Source: Lentinus brumalis (Eukaryota > Basidiomycota > Agaricomycetes > Polyporales > Polyporaceae). From it: a stretch of 64,000 nucleotides of DNA. Positions within the stretch are counted from its first letter, which is position 1. Every line of letters starts with the position of its first letter. The position numbers and the translations under genes were made by a program. Below, piece after piece: positions 1-12,729 of the stretch. The DNA is taken from contig MARA01000020.1 of the NCBI GenBank assembly GCA_001792895.1, positions 434,001 through 498,000 on the forward strand, read 5' to 3'. Under the pieces are notes generated by a model. That model made no database searches, was not told the origin of the DNA, and saw only the letters and a list, made by a program, of their open reading frames with translations.

Positions 1-1748
1 TGCTCAACCTCCCACCATTGTATGCCTGTCTGCAGGGCCTCTATCTGGGGAGTGGATAGTACAGGAATGTCAAGTGTGAGGATATCTCTGATCGCAACCT
101 CATGTTCCCCGTCAACTAACTCATTATCCAGTTGTAGACTGTCGTAGAAATTCCCGGCGATGCCCGCCATGCTCGTAGAGTCCCTGGTGTATGCCGGCTG
201 GTCACTCGGGGCCCCAGGTTTTAGCAGCTCATATATAGGGTCCTGCATTGACGATCGCTTCCCGAGCTTCAACCAGTATGGCGAGATCGTTTCACCGTCA
301 ATGCGATCCCGCATCATCACCGCATCTTTGCACGACTGGAAGCGTCTTCTCGCTATCCGTGCTTCTTCATCGCGCAGGAGCGCAGCCTCCTTTTCTTTCG
401 TGTACTGTGGTAGCACCGGGTCGGCGAGTATTCTCGCAATGTCATCTTTGATGGCCAGAATGCGCCTGTCCAGTTTGGACGTGAGCTGCTTTGCCCTTGA
501 CCTAGCGGTCTTTAGAACCCTTTCCTTGAAATCATGGAGTCTCCATTGCTCGATGTGCGCCTGCTTCTCAGGTTGGTTAGGGTACAGATCCTCAGCCGCA
601 GCTATGCCAAGTTTCTGCGCTTCGTCTAGGAATATTTTGTCCGTTAGTAGCGAGCTCGGGAGCCTCCACCTCCCAGGACCTTGGTCCGGTTCATTATAGT
701 CCGCAATCGCTACGCTTACCATGCAGTGGTCCGTAGGTATGCCCGGGGGTGCGATGTCCCACGAGTGCGACATGCGAAGCGTCGTGTCCGTTACATATAT
801 GCGGTCTAGCCGTGACTGACTGCCAGTCGCCGTCTGAAGGTATGAGAACGCTCGCGTTACTCCACACCTCGCCCGCCATCCATCAATAAGCCGGAGCTTT
901 GTTAGCAGTGCCTGCAGCGCCAGGACGGACTGATCCTGGTCAGCTCGCGCCGGTGCGCGGTCCATTGCATTTTCAACAATGTTGAAGTCCCCAAGGAGAA
1001 CGTCCGGGTTGCGCCAGCCTGGACATTCCGACGCCGCCAGTATCTGTGTCCAGAAGGCGGCATTATCGACCGCACTGTTCGGCGCATATACATTGAGGAC
1101 GCAGAGCTTTGTGCCCCGCCTTCTCGTGAGCGAGAGGGCCAGCGCTCTCCCCGGGACTATCTCCCGGAGGGTCACCTTGTCGTCTCTTACAATTCGTAGG
1201 TTTAGAGCATAAGCAACACCCCTAGCAGCGAGCGGGGTGTCGGGATCCGGAGAGACATGCACATGCATGAGTCCAGTGAATATCTGATTCACTCTGTCAG
1301 CTTGCAGCTGCGTGTAGTGCGTTTCTTGCAACGCAAGGACTGCAATCCTATTCTGACGCATCAGTTGATTGATTAGCATCCACTTATCTTGGGAGCTACT
1401 GCCGTCGAGACGGAGAGAGCGAGAATGCGCTCCATTCATATTTAGAGAAGCTATCTTGATAGCGCCGCGCGAACGCAGCGAGGAGGCGGCGGAGGATCCA
1501 ACAGCAGGAGAAAGAGAAAGAGCAGGCCCTGGTCGAGCATTAGCAAACGCCCCGCGGTACCGCGGGTCGCTTACCTGCCTGCGTCCAGGGCCTAGGCCAC
1601 TACCATTCCCAGCCCTGTCATCATGCGACGAAGGATCAGCAGCCAATCTTCCTTGGCCGTCAGACAAGGCTGAGGCACAAGAGCCGGTGGACGAGAGATT
1701 CAACCTATGAGGTATGTTAATATGTTGTGATGATGTTGCGGTGAGATT
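1..1748 (-). CDS. LINE ORF2, endonuclease domain (partial, runs off left edge)
   Basis: An open minus-strand frame runs from the stop at 1749-1751 to base 1 without interruption. Its first ATG is at 1439, within the stretch ASLNMNG that typically opens LINE endonucleases. The endonuclease/exonuclease/phosphatase hallmarks follow in order: LALQETH with the catalytic Glu, LNVYAPNS, GDFNIVEN, SRLDRIYVT and PTDHCMV with the Asp-His pair. The C-terminal part in the window is a Lys/Arg-rich linker, as found before the reverse transcriptase. The domain nicks target DNA to prime reverse transcription. The endonuclease looks intact here. Translation may start upstream of 1439, since the frame is open back to 1748 with no ATG. 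Plus-strand ORFs over this stretch are shadows. Confidence 0.85.
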
Positions 1749-2071
1749 TTAAACCAGCCAGGTAGCCAACCAAGACTGGTCGAGACAGCATATAGCCGGC
1801 TGCCACGGTGCCAAGACGGTAGTGAGAAGCCAGGGATGTGCACGTTATATTACAATAGCTAGGCCCCTAAGCGGGCAGTACATTCATAGCCGTATGGCCG
1901 TGCACGACGACGGTACATTTATTGAGACGGCTCCAGTGGGCGAGCAGCTGCACGGATGTCCGTATTGATCGGTTGACGATCATCGGTCTACAGGGATGCC
2001 ACGTTGAGGGCAGGAGGGAAGAGGGAAGGGAGAAGAGCATTTCGGGACACCAAGAGATGAGCGTACGTTAC

Positions 2072-3798
2072 CTAGTACGCTGCCCCACGTCCACGTCCAC
2101 GGCGGCCTCTGGGGAACCCTCCCCTGTAAGGGTGAGAGCCACGCACCGCCGCACCGCGACCTCCAACAGGGGCCCCAGGGAGAACGATGGTTGCAGGTCC
2201 TTCGATGGCTGCCGCGCCCGGAGTCGGGCCATTCCATCCTGGTAGCAGCACGAGCGGGCATAGGAAGGTGGGGTGGTCAGCCGCAGAGCACCCAGCACAC
2301 CTTACAGGGCGGAGGAACAGACCAGTTGGGTTCAGGTCGCTCCAGAACTGGATTGTATGGACGTACGCCACCCACGTCCGCCACGTCTCGACGAGGTGCG
2401 TAGGGGAGTCACAGTACACGTTCGCGATTATGTTGCCATTGGGGTACGTGATGACGAGGACGCGGATAGAGTCGAGGATGCTGTTGACGGTCGGGTCAAC
2501 ATCTTCCGGGGCGATGTTCGGGTGCCCAGCGACGAGAGACTTGATGCTCGGGAGGATGAGAGGGCCCGCAAAGGTGCGCCTGATCGACGTGTCGATGTCG
2601 TTATCGGTGTTGTGCGTGTAGTAGCCAACCCGACCGACGAATCGGTCGAATTTCAAGTCGCGGTTGAAGGCGAGGAAGGAAATCTTCAGGGACGACCAGA
2701 CAAGCTGCCGCACCAGCTTCCGTGCATGCACCGGATCAAGACGGAGCACTAGCCACGTTGCCGGCTGGTCCTGGAGCGCCAGTTCCTGACCACATGCCTG
2801 CGCAGGGGGACGATAATGAAGTCCTTCGCGCCCGTTGCTGCAGTGATAGCCACCGCAAGCGTATCGGACTGCTGCTTCACGTTGCTCGCGCGCGGGACTC
2901 CGCCGTTGTAGACCCGGACGAGGATCATCGTCGCTTGTGGCTGCCTGTAGATCACATGGACCCGCTCTTCTGCGAGTCCTTTGAGCAGGAACTCAGGGTC
3001 ATCGAAATGGATGGGCGGCGCCCCGGTCGGGGGGATGACAGTGAAGGAGGTGGACGCCGGGGCCGGAAGGAGGACGTGCTGCGGCGGGGCAGCAAAGCCA
3101 CCCGCAAGGTGCCTTGCATCTTGGACGTGATCAGGCGCATGCCAAATCTGAGGGATGTCGCCAGACGCGCCGCGGATCGCGACCGACAGCGCAGCCGAGT
3201 TGCGGATAGGGACATCGTGCGTGTAACGGGCCTCTCCGTTTGACATTGTCAGCCCCGCGGCTTCATTCCCGTTGTACAGGTGCGGAAGCCTCGGCGCGTC
3301 AGGCGGGTCGTCCGGGAAGTTCTCGTCAAGCGGTGGCGGCGCGTAGAGGTCATTGTCAGACGAGACCGAGCCATCGAGGCGGGCGTGTCCAAGGGCCTCG
3401 CGCGGGGCCGGAAACCCATCAACTTCCATCGGCGCATAGCCTCTCAGCAGAGTCGGGTCGATGACGGGAGACCTCGGCTCGGTCCTGGAATAGAACTGGG
3501 CAGTGGGCAGGCGGAGAACCGCAGGCGTCGCCCTTGCTTCGTCATGGGCAAGCTGGAAGCTTATGAGCTCACGTTGCTGGCGTGCGAACTCGTCGGGGTT
3601 CATAGTGAAGCCCGGGACCGGATGGTCTACGAACAGTTGAGCGCCAGCGCGGATCAGTAACAGACGTGGCGCACGTACCTTGGTTGCGTACGTCATTGTA
3701 TCGGCTATAGCCAGCCGGCGGTCCGGTTTGAACCGGCGTAACCGCATCCTCATATCGCATTTCAGCATCAACATCATCACGCGTTTGGGTACGCTCAA
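2072..3798 (-). pseudogene. LINE ORF1 (gag-like, zinc knuckle), frameshifted
   Basis: Two minus-strand frames continue one protein. The first runs from 3798 to the stop at 2749-2751; a plausible start is the Met at 3603, opening MNPDEFARQQ. The second runs from about 2760 to the stop at 2072-2074. Around 2750-2765 the sense continues only by changing frame, giving TWLVLRLDPVHARK, so a one-base-type indel is inferred. The second part holds one zinc knuckle, CAGC followed by SAADHPTFLC (CX2CX4HX4C), then a Gly/Arg-rich basic tail. This is the layout of a nucleic-acid-binding gag-like ORF1. Function would be RNA binding in the retrotransposition complex. The frame break suggests an inactive copy, although programmed frameshifting cannot be ruled out. 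Confidence 0.7.
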
Positions 3799-3851
3799 GA
3801 AACTAGCATTCGTAGAGATTTAGCACTGGTAGTACATGAGAGACCAAAATA

Positions 3852-4583
3852 TCAATTCACATCAGCCGCGTCTGCCAGGACGTCGAGTCCCGTTGCGTTC
3901 TCGCCATCCGAGAGCTGGCCATGCTGGCTGCCAATGAACATGCCGGCGAACGCGTTGCCTGGAGTACTAGGCGTCACCGCACCCTCACGAGCCGGGAGAG
4001 GGAGGAGGGTCGGCTCGCCATCACGGTCGTAGACGACATCGGGCTCGATGGGCGGAGAGCCACTCGTGTTGGCGTAAGTGCCGAGGGAGTGATATGCGAG
4101 CACTTGGTTTACCCCCTCGGGGCGCAGGACGCCGTAGCGGGGCTGGGGATAGGCGATCGACGACTGCGTGCGTACGGGAGGGGCAGGGGCTTGCTCATCG
4201 CCTGTCGCGGGGAGGGACGTAGCGCGGCCGCCAGTGGGCACACTGAAGCGCAGGGGGTTCTGGACGTGGGACGGAGCCTCCTGCACGTTGAAAACATGCA
4301 TGTACTGCTCAGGCGAGCGCACAGCGCCCGCGGTCGTACCCCCACTGTTGATGATGGCGTGCTGATCGACGTCGCCGACGGACATCGGGCCCCCGAGGAC
4401 GAGCTCGTCCAGCTCTTCGATGCGGGGAAGGTCGCGGAAAACGCCGTCATAGACGTCTTCAGGCATCGGCCTGGGGCGCGGAGTGGGCGGCGGGGCAGAC
4501 GGGCACGCAGCGGGGGACGGCGTGTCGAAGGCAGTGGCAGAGGACATGATTGCGGGGGACGAGGGTGCAGGGGAAGAGAACAT
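3852..4583 (-). CDS. LINE 5' ORF (N-terminal part of ORF1 or a leader ORF)
   Basis: A 243-codon minus-strand ORF begins at 4583 (alternative Met at 4547, opening MSSATAF) and ends at the TGA at 3852-3854. It is rich in Pro, Ser and Ala near the start and has no motif I recognise. It lies directly upstream of the zinc-knuckle ORF1 in the same orientation and in a different frame, with only about 54 bases between its stop and the next ATG. It may be the true N-terminus of ORF1, displaced by another frameshift, or a separate small ORF. No transcript evidence is available. Confidence 0.4.
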   Translation of the reverse strand: MFSSPAPSSPAIMSSATAFDTPSPAACPSAPPPTPRPRPMPEDVYDGVFRDLPRIEELDELVLGGPMSVGDVDQHAIINSGGTTAGAVRSPEQYMHVFNVQEAPSHVQNPLRFSVPTGGRATSLPATGDEQAPAPPVRTQSSIAYPQPRYGVLRPEGVNQVLAYHSLGTYANTSGSPPIEPDVVYDRDGEPTLLPLPAREGAVTPSTPGNAFAGMFIGSQHGQLSDGENATGLDVLADAADVN

Positions 4584-5253
4584 GGGGCACGAAAACTTAG
4601 TGTACGACTCACCAGGGACTTATACCCATCTGCCATCGCCGGGAGCGGTTGCTTTCCCTCGAGCAATCACCCTTCCTTTCCCGCGAGGGTCCAATACACG
4701 TTGATTTTGGCAGATTTGACGCTGCTTGCAGCACGAGGACGCGGCGGTGACGACGGGTTATGACGGCGTTTTGAGATGCGGTAGCGAGCATTGCGGGCCC
4801 AGAGTCATAAGCACGCCATGGAGGGTCCAGCTGAGACAGCAGCACCAGCAGAGGGGAGAGGGAGAGAGATTCAAGCAGAGTTCACCGCGCGCCGCGACAC
4901 TAGATGCACCAGGAGGGAAGTTGAGCGAGGAGAAGCCAGTCAAGTACGGCAGCGCCTGCAGGGAAAACACCGAATCACATCCATTTCGGGCAATCTTCAC
5001 TGCAGACGCCCAGAGTCAGAACCTTGTTTCATTTTGGGAAACCCCGATCATTTTCGGGCCAAATTTGACTTAATCTCCGTCTACCTGGGCCCGCCACGTG
5101 GCCCGGGGGCTCATTCCATCTTATCTCTCCGATCTGGCTCAGTTATCTTATCAAGGCACCCAATCTAATCCATCTGCAGCCGCCACATCTTATCAGAGAT
5201 TAGATACGGCGCATAAGCAGGCTTATGAGGGCAGCATAATGACATATACATAA
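4584..5253. other. No gene recognised
   Basis: This stretch upstream of the retrotransposon ORF1 has only short ORFs on both strands with no recognisable motif. It may include the 5' untranslated region and internal promoter of the retroelement. I see no RNA gene or clear repeat in it. Confidence 0.4.
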
Positions 5254-5847
5254 TTACACATATTCGGACATCACGGGCTTCGGCTTTTCGGGCCTCCAGG
5301 CTCCGCAACGGTCCGTGAGCATCTGATCGCGCCGCCATACACGAGGATCCGGGTATTGCAGGGAGACCGGAGGCGACGGCTCGTTTCCCAGTTCATCCAC
5401 AACCACCGCGTCCCGCTGCAGCGAAACATCACTTCGACTCCTGGCCAAAACCTCTCTTATCCACCCCAGGGGGCAGTCCTCCTCAGGGGGGGTCACCATC
5501 ACGTCGCGTTCAAACGGCGCAGCGACGATCACCCATTGGACCCCCGCCTCCAAACGCTCGTTTTTCACCGCGAAGGCAGCTTGCGTTTGGTCGACCATCA
5601 CCACTCCTTCCACCCTTCCCTCCACGTATGGGTCATATACGTCGTACATTCTCGTCCCGATGGGTGTGTGCATGGTTCGGTAGACCATGGGGGACAGGGC
5701 GATGATTCGAACACGTTCGCCGCGCCTTGGGCAGGCTTGCATGGGGATAGGCGCATCGTACGTGTGGGCGGGGACTGCTTGGAGGTGTCTGGGGAGGGAG
5801 AGGAGTAGCTGGCCTGACCAGCGAGCGTAGACGCGAGACGTGGGCAT
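5254..5847 (-). CDS. Hypothetical protein, 197 aa, single exon
   Basis: One uninterrupted minus-strand frame runs from ATG at 5847 to a TAA/TAG-type stop at 5254. I do not recognise the family. The protein has no signal peptide or membrane segment. It has a balanced composition, with stretches such as GVQWVIVAAPFERDV and CPLGWIREVL that look like a folded domain, and a C-terminus ending KPVMSEYV. There is no intron, unlike most neighbours. It sits alone between the retroelement and phosphoglucomutase, so context gives no clue. A shorter overlapping plus-strand ORF at 5356-5808 is less convincing. It could be an orphan gene or a chance ORF; its length without stops at this GC content is only moderate evidence. 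Confidence 0.45.
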   Translation of the reverse strand: MPTSRVYARWSGQLLLSLPRHLQAVPAHTYDAPIPMQACPRRGERVRIIALSPMVYRTMHTPIGTRMYDVYDPYVEGRVEGVVMVDQTQAAFAVKNERLEAGVQWVIVAAPFERDVMVTPPEEDCPLGWIREVLARSRSDVSLQRDAVVVDELGNEPSPPVSLQYPDPRVWRRDQMLTDRCGAWRPEKPKPVMSEYV

Positions 5848-6087
5848 CGTGGCACTAGTATGGACCTATGCATAAGCTTCAGAACGTTTTGTATGCCATC
5901 TATGCTTACGTATGCCGCCTCATCATCGTCCCATGGACCCTGTGCACCATGTCAGCCCCCAGCAGCGAAGCAGCACACATCAGTCAGGAAGAGGGCATGA
6001 GGGAAAATCGAAGCCTTCGGCCGGCGTTCGGTGCCAGACGGAGCAAATCGAAACTCACAGCTCTCGCCGCCGGCCGGCCGCCGACCA

Positions 6088-6113
6088 GGGGAGGAGGGAG
6101 GAGGGAGGGGGGG
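6088..6113 (+). repeat. G-rich tract, potential quadruplex
   Basis: Runs of GGGG, GGG, GGG and a final run of seven G are separated by one to four bases within 26 bases. This fits the general pattern of a G-quadruplex. It lies between the divergently transcribed genes at 5.8 kb and 6.7 kb. Confidence 0.5.
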
Positions 6114-6735
6114 TACTTGCAGCAGCAGCCACTTGGCCAGAAGGGGAGGTGTCTGGTAGGAAGAAGCAGCCAGGGCAGCGACATCTCTCATACTTCTTCG
6201 GGATTGAAGCCCGGCCATGAGCCGGATTCAGCGCCTTTACGGTTCCGGCGTCTACCCGGCCCCGCCACGCCCAGCAGCCGGCTTCGCGTCATCGTAGGTC
6301 ATCTCTGACACACAACTGGGCTAGGCACTTCGCATTTTCACCCATACATCGATACGTTTCGAGCACGCACATCCACCGCCAGTTGGTATAGCTCCTCGCC
6401 ATTGTTATGGTACGCTAGCTAGGAGAACATGGGCTAGAGGAGGCACGCAGCCGTCTGATGTCACCACACCCGCACGTTCCGAAGAACCTGCGCCTAGACG
6501 CGTAGAGCCGCAGCTCTATCATTTCTCACAGCTATACCTGCTCGCCGTGGGCGACAGGAGCCTGCATCATCCATGACAGTGATCACCGAGGAAACCCTAT
6601 GTACAGTTTTGTGGTCCATCGGCCACCCATCACAGCGTGCAGGAGCGTGGGAGAAATACGGTGGTGGTGGTATCGGGAAGGTCCCTCTGCGCCCGTTTCT
6701 CCATCTCTCCCCCATCTGCCCCTTCCAAAACTATC

Positions 6736-8732
<1,997 letters not shown>

Positions 8733-9030
8733 ATGGTGGTCGTAGAGATCGGTTTCATAGATCTTGAGGGCGCGGAATTGGATGCTAATTCAAACAATGT
8801 ACATGTACCTATCGTGGAATGAAGGGCTGTTGCAAACATTCTCGCACTTTCAGAACTATGTAGTGTGCCGAGGTGGACCTCGCGCGCACTACTGGTTCAT
8901 TGTAAGAGATGCCTCGTTGCTCAACGTATAATTACAATCGTTGTATAACCGCAGACGACGCGTTAACCCATACGTACGATATGCCTAGATCATGATGGAA
9001 TCCCATCTGGCTCACTCGCGGGTGGCAACT
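8733..9030. other. Intergenic, no gene recognised
   Basis: AT-richer sequence between two convergent genes (phosphoglucomutase and the small unknown gene at 9.0 kb). It probably holds both 3' ends. No RNA gene seen. Confidence 0.5.
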
Positions 9031-9626
9031 TCACCGCCCGGGAAGAGCACCATGTGCTGTGTGTGCCACTCAGATGAGCATGTTTTGTCGCTTCCGAAGT
9101 GGCAAGAGCACGTACCAATCTCCGCTTGCTTCACGACCTCGTCGACAGTCTGCTGTTCGACGAGCCCCGCCTCGACCATCTTCTCGAAGAGTCCCCGCAC
9201 CCAGTTCTGGCAGTTCCAGTCGCCATTCGGGTACATGACGGGGGTCTCCCAAGCCAGGGCCTCGATCTTGCGCCTCTGCTCGCGGTCGAGCGTGCCCAGC
9301 GGGAGGTGCGCAGCCCTCTCGGTGCTCTCGTCCGTGCTCGAGGTGCGCGTGCCCCAGAAGACGTAGCGCGGCTGCGGCGCGGGGTCCGTCTTGACGTCGT
9401 ACGTGTCGACCTGGACGTGCCGCCACGCGCCGGGGGCGGGCTGCCAGGCGACGCTCCAGTGCAGGTCGCGCCAGGTGTGTTCGGGCGAGGAGGGCGGGTA
9501 GACGAGCAGGTGCACGGGGTGCGGGACGTCCCGGTCGGGGTAGGTCCAGTCCATGTTGATGGGCGAGGGGAGGGAGAGGCCTTCGCGGCCCTGGTCGGGG
9601 ATGACCGTCGCGGTGGGTTCAGACAT
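9031..9626 (-). CDS. Uncharacterised protein, 178 aa, with a DWNCQNW motif
   Basis: Exon 1 is 9626-9116 and exon 2 is 9056-9031, joined over a 59-nt intron; the product ends EIAHGALPGR. The start MSEPTATV at 9626 was chosen over an in-frame ATG further upstream because the upstream codons lack domain character. The body has a beta-rich pattern (VHLLVYPP, DLHWSVAW, HVQVDTYDV) followed by an alpha-helical C-terminus with EALAWETPVM, DWNCQNWVRGLF and EKMVEAGLV. From memory, small proteins with this WxCQxW layout are common in mushroom-forming fungi, but I know no function. No signal peptide or membrane segment. Without splicing the ORF would run to 9012 with a Cys-rich tail; the spliced form is preferred because the donor and acceptor are good and the phase fits. 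Confidence 0.65.
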
Positions 9627-10206
9627 GGTGGCGCGAGCGATCGGCGAGGGATGGGTGGAGGGTGGGTGGAGGGGGCCCTGTCGGTATGTCTGCGACGGGA
9701 ATGATGGATCAGTATCGTCTTCTGAATACACAGGCGTGTTATATAGCTTTGGTGCGAGTGGCCGCCTACCTTTGATGCGTAATCCGGGTACAGGCACCGC
9801 GTGCAGCAGGACTCGCGGGTCGGGGTGGCAAAGGCAGAGGAACGCGCGCCACTCAGTAGCGGAGCCGAGTCGGCGATGCTATCTGGATTCTGCGAGTGGG
9901 TGGTCAGAAGCAACCTCGCCGCGGCGATGGTATCGCGTGTTGTCTGATATCAGCGCGGTCGCACTTTATGCTATTTCATGCCGCCTATTGTGTCCGCTGG
10001 GTTGGGAGACAAAGCACGGTCAAGCTTGGAAGGGAAGCGGACAGACCCGCCCATGGCATGTGCTCTCATGTGCTGGGCGTGTGTGCTTCTATTTGCTCGT
10101 GTAGGCGTCCCGAAAACGTCGGGGCACTGGAAGGGGGAGGAACTGTGCTCTATTCATCTCGTTACTGGTGTCGTAGAAGTACGTAATGCTCTGGGGCGGG
10201 TAGTGG
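9627..10206. other. Intergenic, no gene recognised
   Basis: About 580 bases upstream of the minus-strand gene at 9.6 kb and downstream of the oxygenase gene. Only short ORFs without motifs. It likely contains the promoter of the former and the terminator of the latter. Confidence 0.4.
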
Positions 10207-12066
10207 TTAAAGCAGACGGACGTGGCTCAGAATATATCTGATTCCCATGTACCCAAGGGCGCCGCCGACCGCACAGGCTGCGACACACACGCCGACCATC
10301 TCGAGGAGGACCTCCTTCCACATCCTCCTCAGCTCCTTCGCGCGAGCAGGGTCGCCACGCACACCCTCAGCCTCCGCCACCCCGGGCGCAAGTTCGCCCC
10401 CATGAACCTCCACGCCTGCCGCTGGATCCGGGCTGTCTCTTACTGCCGTCCTCGGACGGAATGCGGTACGACGCATGCCCATGTTCCAGCGCACGGAGCC
10501 CATCATGCCCTCCCGGAGCACCTCGCGCCGCTTCTCGAGCCAGCCCTTGCGCGGGTACCAATGCGCGAAATAGTGCGGGACGCGCTGGAGCAGGAGGAAC
10601 GCGTGCATCTTGATGCGCGTCCAGACGCTCGTCGGGGGCAGACCGAGGTGAGTTGCGAGCGGCTGCCCGAGGAGGTGTGTCGTGAGCGCAATGTTGTATT
10701 CGACGGAGGTGTTCAGCGGGGGCCGGTTGGAGACTGCGACGAGGATAGGGATGGTCGGGCGGCGGAGCAGAGAGCCTGCGGTGGTATCCAGGGACGTGTC
10801 TGAGTCAGAGGAGAAGGAAAGCTCTTCGAGGAAGAGGTTGAGCGCGGCGGTGGCAATGAACTTGTCTGCTGCGTTTGGCGTGGAGAAGTGGCGGAGGAGG
10901 ATGGAGGGAAAGACTCCCATGTAGAAGCCGACGTGACGCCACAGAGCGAGGTACGCGCTGACTTGTGGTTGGGATGGCGGTAGGTGGAGTCGGTGAAGAC
11001 ACCATATCGGAATGGACGAGAAGGAAGCAAGGCTATTGGGTAGTCAGGATCACTTGTGTACTTACCGAGTAGCGGGGTCACGTACGTGGCAGCGACTTCC
11101 TCCTGGCTGATGGAAACGCTGCTTTGAGCTTCCGCTGAGTGGTCGCGCTCCCAGCGCATTTGCACGCGCCATCGGGCGACGCCGTGCAGCAGCCGTACGC
11201 GGACGGCCGATTTCCAGCCTTCCCCGCCAGGAAGCAGAGATGCGAGCGCGCTCGACGGGCTTCCTGTGTGGCCATTCGCCAGTCCGCTCGAGTGCTCCGC
11301 CGGAATGGGAGGGGACCCGGGAGCGGAACAAACCATCACGTCGAGGATGAACTGCATTGTCTCTAGCAGCCGCACGAAAGTCCGGTCTGACGACTCTTTG
11401 GATATTTGGGATATGACGTCCTGAAGAGACGCAGGCGCTCTGTTCTTGCCCTTCGGGACGTGTGGTAGGAGGTACGAAACGGCCTCTAGCGTCCGAACAA
11501 TACGTGAGCTGTGGGGCATGCAACCTGTCAGCTGGAGGTTGCGCATATACGCATTCACGCACCTAGCCAGACCTCCAGCAAGACTGTAGTGGAGCAGAGC
11601 TTGCATGATCTGGATAGAGTCATCGACGAAGAGCTCCTGTGCGACACGAACCTCTTCCTCTGTCGCCAGGAGGCCCGCAGCAGGGAGCTGATGTACCTCG
11701 TCCAAGAAGGCCTTGGTAGCCGGAGTGTCGCTGTCCACGCTCGCCGCATACTCTTGCAGTGCCGTCAGCAAGTCTTTGCCGACAGTAGCGGAGGGATGCT
11801 TGAACGCTTCTCGAAGGGCGGCGTCACACACAGGGTCTCCTACATGGGACCACCTGCCGGAGCTTCAGTAACATCGGACCGTCACGAAAACAAATCGCAA
11901 ACCTTTCGCAAAGCTCGACCGGGACACAGTCTTGATCCCACTGGAAAATATGGCCAAATGTCTCGACGATGTCCCCTTGACCAAGTCCTCGCAGATCCTG
12001 GGGATTTGTGATGTGCTTGACTTCCGACCAGCGGAAGGGCCGTATTTCTCCCACGTAGAACGGCAT
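10207..12066 (-). CDS. ER-bound oxygenase, mpaB/rubber-oxygenase catalytic domain protein
   Basis: Exons 12066-11886, 11839-11563, 11508-11086 and 11032-10207 join to 568 aa. The sequence resembles the DUF2236/mpaB family of fungal proteins. Members are haem-type oxygenases related to bacterial rubber oxygenase; mpaB itself cleaves a meroterpenoid side chain at the ER. Seen here: the start MPFYVGEIRPFRW, GLGQGDIVETFGHIF, QIMQALLHYSLAGG, RLLHGVARWRVQMRW and the later WRHVGFYMG. A hydrophobic helix near the C-terminus (VGVCVAACAVGGALGYMG) suggests a membrane anchor. The three introns are 46, 54 and 53 nt. The first junction is the least certain, since the short intron 11840-11885 gives the unusual sequence ERFAICFRD. 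No biosynthetic cluster genes lie beside it, so the substrate is unknown. Confidence 0.8.
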
Positions 12067-12536
12067 GAGTGCCTGAGCAATCTGTAACTTGGATGTGGTT
12101 TGTTACGGAGGGACCGAGAGGGGTGGTAATATGTACTATACGGTGCGATCAAGTATGTGGTTAGCAATATTAATGCTCGCCCCTCACCGGCCTCACCGGT
12201 CACCTCCCCCTTAGGCTTCTGGAAGCGTGGAGCCATAAGTACTGGCTTATTCGTGAGAAATACATGACGAAGTTCGAACTCACGTCGCGACTGCGCATCA
12301 CTGGCGGGCTCTTTCTAATACGCGTATTGTGCGCATGTACTTGTCGGTAGGGAATCATTCGATTCCGCATGCAATCACGTTTACATCAGTAAATCACTGA
12401 GGTTTCGAGTTGGTCTCGAGGTCGTACAAGTAGAGGTCCTTCAACCTGAACTTGAAGGTGTTGAGCGGTCGCAGACGCCGACATGCATTGACAAAGTCTT
12501 CGCCGGACAATACCCTCTATACAGGTTTAGTTATAC
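12067..12536. other. Intergenic, no gene recognised
   Basis: Sequence between the oxygenase start and the tRNA. Short ORFs only. Probably the promoter region of the oxygenase gene. Confidence 0.4.
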
Positions 12537-12609
12537 GGTCGAGTGGTGTAGTGGTTATCACTCCTGTCTTACACACAGGCGGTCGTCGGTTCGATCCCGG
12601 CCTCGATCA
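12537..12609 (+). tRNA. tRNA-Val, anticodon UAC
   Basis: A 73-base cloverleaf without an intron. The acceptor stem pairs GGTCGAG with CTCGATC (one G-T pair) and the discriminator base is A. The anticodon stem is CCTGT/ACAGG around the seven-base loop CTTACAC, giving anticodon TAC with the usual T at position 33. The T arm is GTCGG/CCGGC around TTCGATC and the variable loop has five bases. The box B-like GGTTCGATCCC is present. Confidence 0.93.
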
Positions 12610-12687
12610 TTGCATGTTGTTGTCTTAACTTTTGTCGTGGGTTAGCTTGTCGTGGGCGCATGTCACCGTGCTTCCTCCTCAATACTG

Positions 12688-12714
12688 CACCACCACCACC
12701 ACCACCACCACCAT
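12688..12714 (+). repeat. CAC trinucleotide microsatellite
   Basis: About eight perfect CAC units followed by CATC, just upstream of the start of the mitochondrial TPR gene at 12730, so within its likely 5' untranslated region or promoter. Confidence 0.8.
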
Positions 12715-12729
12715 CAAACACTTGTTGCC

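Larger units (their letters stand above)
1..4583 (-). mobile_element. Non-LTR (LINE-type) retrotransposon, 5' part; truncated by the window edge
   Basis: The minus strand carries, in order, a gag-like ORF1 region in three frames (4583 to 2072) and an ORF2 that opens with an apurinic-type endonuclease and is still open at base 1. This order, ORF1 with a zinc knuckle followed by endonuclease and then reverse transcriptase, is that of non-LTR elements such as the fungal Tad-like group. The reverse transcriptase and 3' end would lie to the left of the window. ORF1 is frame-broken, so this copy is probably not autonomous. The true 5' end is not visible; 4583 is only the first in-frame ATG of ORF1. 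No flanking target-site duplication can be tested because one end is missing. Confidence 0.85.

Noticed and set aside
160..699. 179-codon plus-strand ORF
   Set aside because: Antisense to the retrotransposon endonuclease, which has complete motifs on the minus strand.
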